From: Coxiellaceae bacterium UBA1530
GTDB lineage: Bacteria; Pseudomonadota; Gammaproteobacteria; Coxiellales; Coxiellaceae
Direction: 5' to 3'
NCBI GenBank assembly: GCA_002323325.1
Contig: DCQA01000002.1
Coordinates: 1-16,430, forward strand
Length of the DNA: 16,430 nucleotides
The notes beneath the pieces are model-generated. The model saw only the letters and a program-made list of their open reading frames with translations, searched no databases and had not been told where the DNA came from. The position numbers were made by a program, and so were the translations under genes. Shown piece by piece: positions 14,514 to 16,430 of the stretch; the first letter of the stretch is position 1, and each line of letters begins with the position of its first letter.

Positions 14514-14613
14514 AAGGGCTAAGAATTACATCGAACACATTACCTTTTCGATGCTGTACTGTCTATGAAATCGGGCTTATTTGATTAAATTCCAGCGTCT
14601 AATTCTCAAAAAC

Positions 14614-14641
14614 TTTTTATTTAATAATTTTCATGTATATT
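14614..14641 (+). promoter_or_regulatory. Possible promoter of the pyruvate decarboxylase gene
   Basis: TATATT at 14636-14641 is a fair -10 and TTTTTA at 14614-14619, 16 bp upstream, a weak -35, in a very AT-rich 156-bp divergent gap shared with the NagZ-like gene. An AAGGAAG ribosome binding site at 14659-14665 precedes the ATG at 14670. The promoter call is tentative; the ribosome binding site is good. Confidence 0.3.
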
Positions 14642-14669
14642 AAAATAAAATTAACATCAAGGAAGATCA

Positions 14670-16358
14670 ATGAGAGCAAGCGTAGGTCAATACTTAGCCA
14701 GCCGATTAGCGTCCATTGGCATAAAAGAGTATTTTGCTGTACCAGGAGACTATAATCTCATTCTGCTAGATGAAATACTAAAAAACCAATCTCTTCAAAT
14801 GATAAACTGCTGTAATGAGCTAAATGCAAGCTATGCTGCTGATGGATACGCGAGGATCAATGGTGTCGCGGCGTGTGTTGTTACATTTGGAGTTGGCGGA
14901 CTCAGCGCGATCAATGGTATTGCAGGCGCATACGCTGAAAATCTTCCAGTTATCATTATTTCAGGCGCACCAAACACAAACTCCATACAAAGAAGAGAAG
15001 ATGTCCACCATACCACAGGTACAACAGATCATAGCTATGTACGAAGGGTGTTCAAAGAGGTATGTGCAACAACACAATGCATAATTTCACCTGATAAAGC
15101 TCCATTACAAATTGATTACGCAATTGAAAAAGCCATAACTCTTTCAAAACCGGTATACATAGATATCTCATGCAATATAGCCAACCATCCAAGTAAGATA
15201 ATTTCAAAACGGACATTCAGCAAATTTATAACAAGCGATAACACCAGCAAACATCAAGCCACAGAATGTATTTCGGAAAAGATAAACAACGCAATTAAGC
15301 CAGTAATCATAGCTGGATCAGGTTGTCGCTCAGAAGAAACGGGTTCACTTGTAGAAGCGCTATCCTCAATGAGCGATATACCTATTGCCATTATGCCAGA
15401 TGCAAAAGGCTTTATTTCCGAAGACCATCCGAACTATATGGGATTATATTGGGGGCCGGTTAGCTCCGAAAATGTGTGTGAAATAGTTGAGTCCAGCGAC
15501 TGCTATATCTTTATAGGAGCAAATATAAATGACTATACAACCTCAGGATATAGAAACAATATATCTAAGGAATATCTAATTAATATCAATACTAACGAAT
15601 GTTCACTCAGTGATAGATACTTTACAAGAATAAATATCAACGAAATAATCAGTGAATTACCAAATAAAATTAAGAAGAATAATGCCGCCCTTGAGCAGTT
15701 TAAGCGACTCAATATTTTTGATAATAAAGCAAAGATCAATCTTAAAAATGCAACAGAAGCACCTGTCACTAGACAATATGTAATAGAAAGCATTCAGGAC
15801 AACCTAACTGACGATCACTTAATTCTAGTTGAAACAGGAGATGCTTGGTTTAATGGACTCGAGCTAAGACTTCCGAAGAAAGCTCGTTTCGAAATTCAAA
15901 TGCAATATGGATCTATAGGGTGGTCTGTTGGCGCAACACTTGGTGCACAGATTGCCCTCAAAGATACCAAAAGAGTCATCGCACTAATTGGAGATGGATC
16001 ATTCCAAATGACAGCACAAGAACTCTCGACAATGATACGATATGAAGTGAATCCAATAATAATTCTTATGAACAACGCCTCATATGGAATCGAAGTTCAA
16101 ATACATGATGGCCCGTATAATGAAATCAATGATTGGAAGTATGCAGAACTAGTTGAAGTATTTAGAGGCAAGAACGAAAGAGCTAATTCGAAACTTGTGA
16201 AAACTGAAATAGAGATGCGTGACGCATTAGAGGAAGCAGTTAAAAATAACACCCTTTGTTTAATTGAAGTACAAATAGATAAAGATGACTGTAACAAGCG
16301 GCTCTTACAATGGGGGAAATACGTATCGGAGTATAATTCAAGAGAACCAGAACAATAG
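14670..16358 (+). CDS. pdc: Pyruvate decarboxylase (thiamine diphosphate-dependent)
   Basis: This 562-aa ThDP enzyme very closely follows Zymomonas-type pyruvate decarboxylase (568 aa), which converts pyruvate to acetaldehyde and CO2 in the cytosol. Catalytic Asp27, Glu50 and the His113-His114 pair occur at the same numbers as in Zymomonas. G-D-G-S (441-444) to N-N (468-469) is the ThDP/Mg2+ motif. Glu475 in G-I-E-V-Q-I-H-D-G-P-Y-N matches the active-site Glu473 of Zymomonas. M-Q-Y-G-S-I-G-W has Tyr where Zymomonas has Trp392, a pocket residue, so the substrate may be slightly different, but indolepyruvate decarboxylase-specific sequence is not seen. No alcohol dehydrogenase gene is in the window. 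The gene is AT-rich, uses many ATA codons, and 14 of 23 Arg codons are AGA/AGG (one of nine in ssb), suggesting horizontal acquisition. It is divergent from the NagZ-like gene. Confidence 0.92.
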   Translation: MRASVGQYLASRLASIGIKEYFAVPGDYNLILLDEILKNQSLQMINCCNELNASYAADGYARINGVAACVVTFGVGGLSAINGIAGAYAENLPVIIISGAPNTNSIQRREDVHHTTGTTDHSYVRRVFKEVCATTQCIISPDKAPLQIDYAIEKAITLSKPVYIDISCNIANHPSKIISKRTFSKFITSDNTSKHQATECISEKINNAIKPVIIAGSGCRSEETGSLVEALSSMSDIPIAIMPDAKGFISEDHPNYMGLYWGPVSSENVCEIVESSDCYIFIGANINDYTTSGYRNNISKEYLININTNECSLSDRYFTRININEIISELPNKIKKNNAALEQFKRLNIFDNKAKINLKNATEAPVTRQYVIESIQDNLTDDHLILVETGDAWFNGLELRLPKKARFEIQMQYGSIGWSVGATLGAQIALKDTKRVIALIGDGSFQMTAQELSTMIRYEVNPIIILMNNASYGIEVQIHDGPYNEINDWKYAELVEVFRGKNERANSKLVKTEIEMRDALEEAVKNNTLCLIEVQIDKDDCNKRLLQWGKYVSEYNSREPEQ

Positions 16359-16364
16359 ACGTCG

Positions 16365-16430
16365 GTGAAAAGCTATATCAATAGAAAAAAAAAACGACAA
16401 GCTAAAGAAAAAAAAAATAATTTAAAAATT
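16365..16430 (+). other. Possible start of a further gene at the right edge (very tentative)
   Basis: Seven bases after the pyruvate decarboxylase stop, a GTG opens 22 codons to the window edge that encode an extremely Lys/Arg-rich peptide. There is no ribosome binding site and two long A-runs dominate the sequence, so this may simply be A-rich intergenic DNA. No terminator for the decarboxylase gene is visible before the edge. Confidence 0.15.

Noticed and set aside
1..16430. tRNA, rRNA, CRISPR arrays, insertion sequences, phage or toxin-antitoxin modules
   Set aside because: I scanned the gaps for T-loop-like sequence, regularly spaced repeats and transposase or recombinase motifs and saw none. 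The only repeats are the short ones at 1582-2219.

Overview
The window looks like a chromosomal segment of a gammaproteobacterium with a low-to-moderate GC genome (judged by eye, not computed). Three conserved gene neighbourhoods support this: dut-algC next to rpmB-rpmG, as in Pseudomonas and (for dut/rpmBG) E. coli; uvrA divergent from a YajR-type MFS gene that is followed by ssb; and a nagZ-type gene. The AT-rich composition, the orphan multi-pass membrane protein and the eukaryote-like cysteine-rich secreted peptide would fit a host-associated lineage such as Legionellales/Coxiellaceae. That placement is inference; no 16S or other decisive marker is present.

Layout, left to right. Positions 1-271 hold the 5' part of a minus-strand exported protein. 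Divergent from it is a PLP-dependent cysteine synthase / cystathionine beta-synthase-like gene (464-1444). A very small secreted protein with eight cysteines follows (1689-1931). It lies between two perfect 44-bp direct repeats, with further small repeats on its right side. Next come the minus-strand pair dut -> algC-type phosphomannomutase (4143-2286), a 400-bp gap, and the plus-strand rpmB-rpmG operon (4544-5007) with its own promoter and terminator. On the minus strand, uvrA (9378-6544) is followed by a DASS-family anion transporter (6513-5107). Divergent from uvrA are the YajR-like MFS transporter and ssb (9549-11404), ending at a strong terminator shared with the convergent minus-strand genes. 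These are, in transcription order, a NagZ-like GH3 enzyme, a 122-aa orphan and a 438-aa multi-pass membrane orphan (14513-11501). A pyruvate decarboxylase gene (14670-16358), rich in AGA/AGG arginine codons, reads rightward to near the window end.

Most genes are housekeeping: nucleotide pool sanitation (Dut), sugar-phosphate interconversion (AlgC), ribosome (L28, L33), DNA repair (UvrA, SSB) and peptidoglycan recycling (NagZ-like). The parts most likely to hold undescribed biology are the cysteine-rich peptide with its flanking repeats, the orphan 122-aa/438-aa pair, the probably acquired pyruvate decarboxylase, and an unusually long L33. I found no tRNA, rRNA, CRISPR array, insertion sequence or recognisable phage gene.
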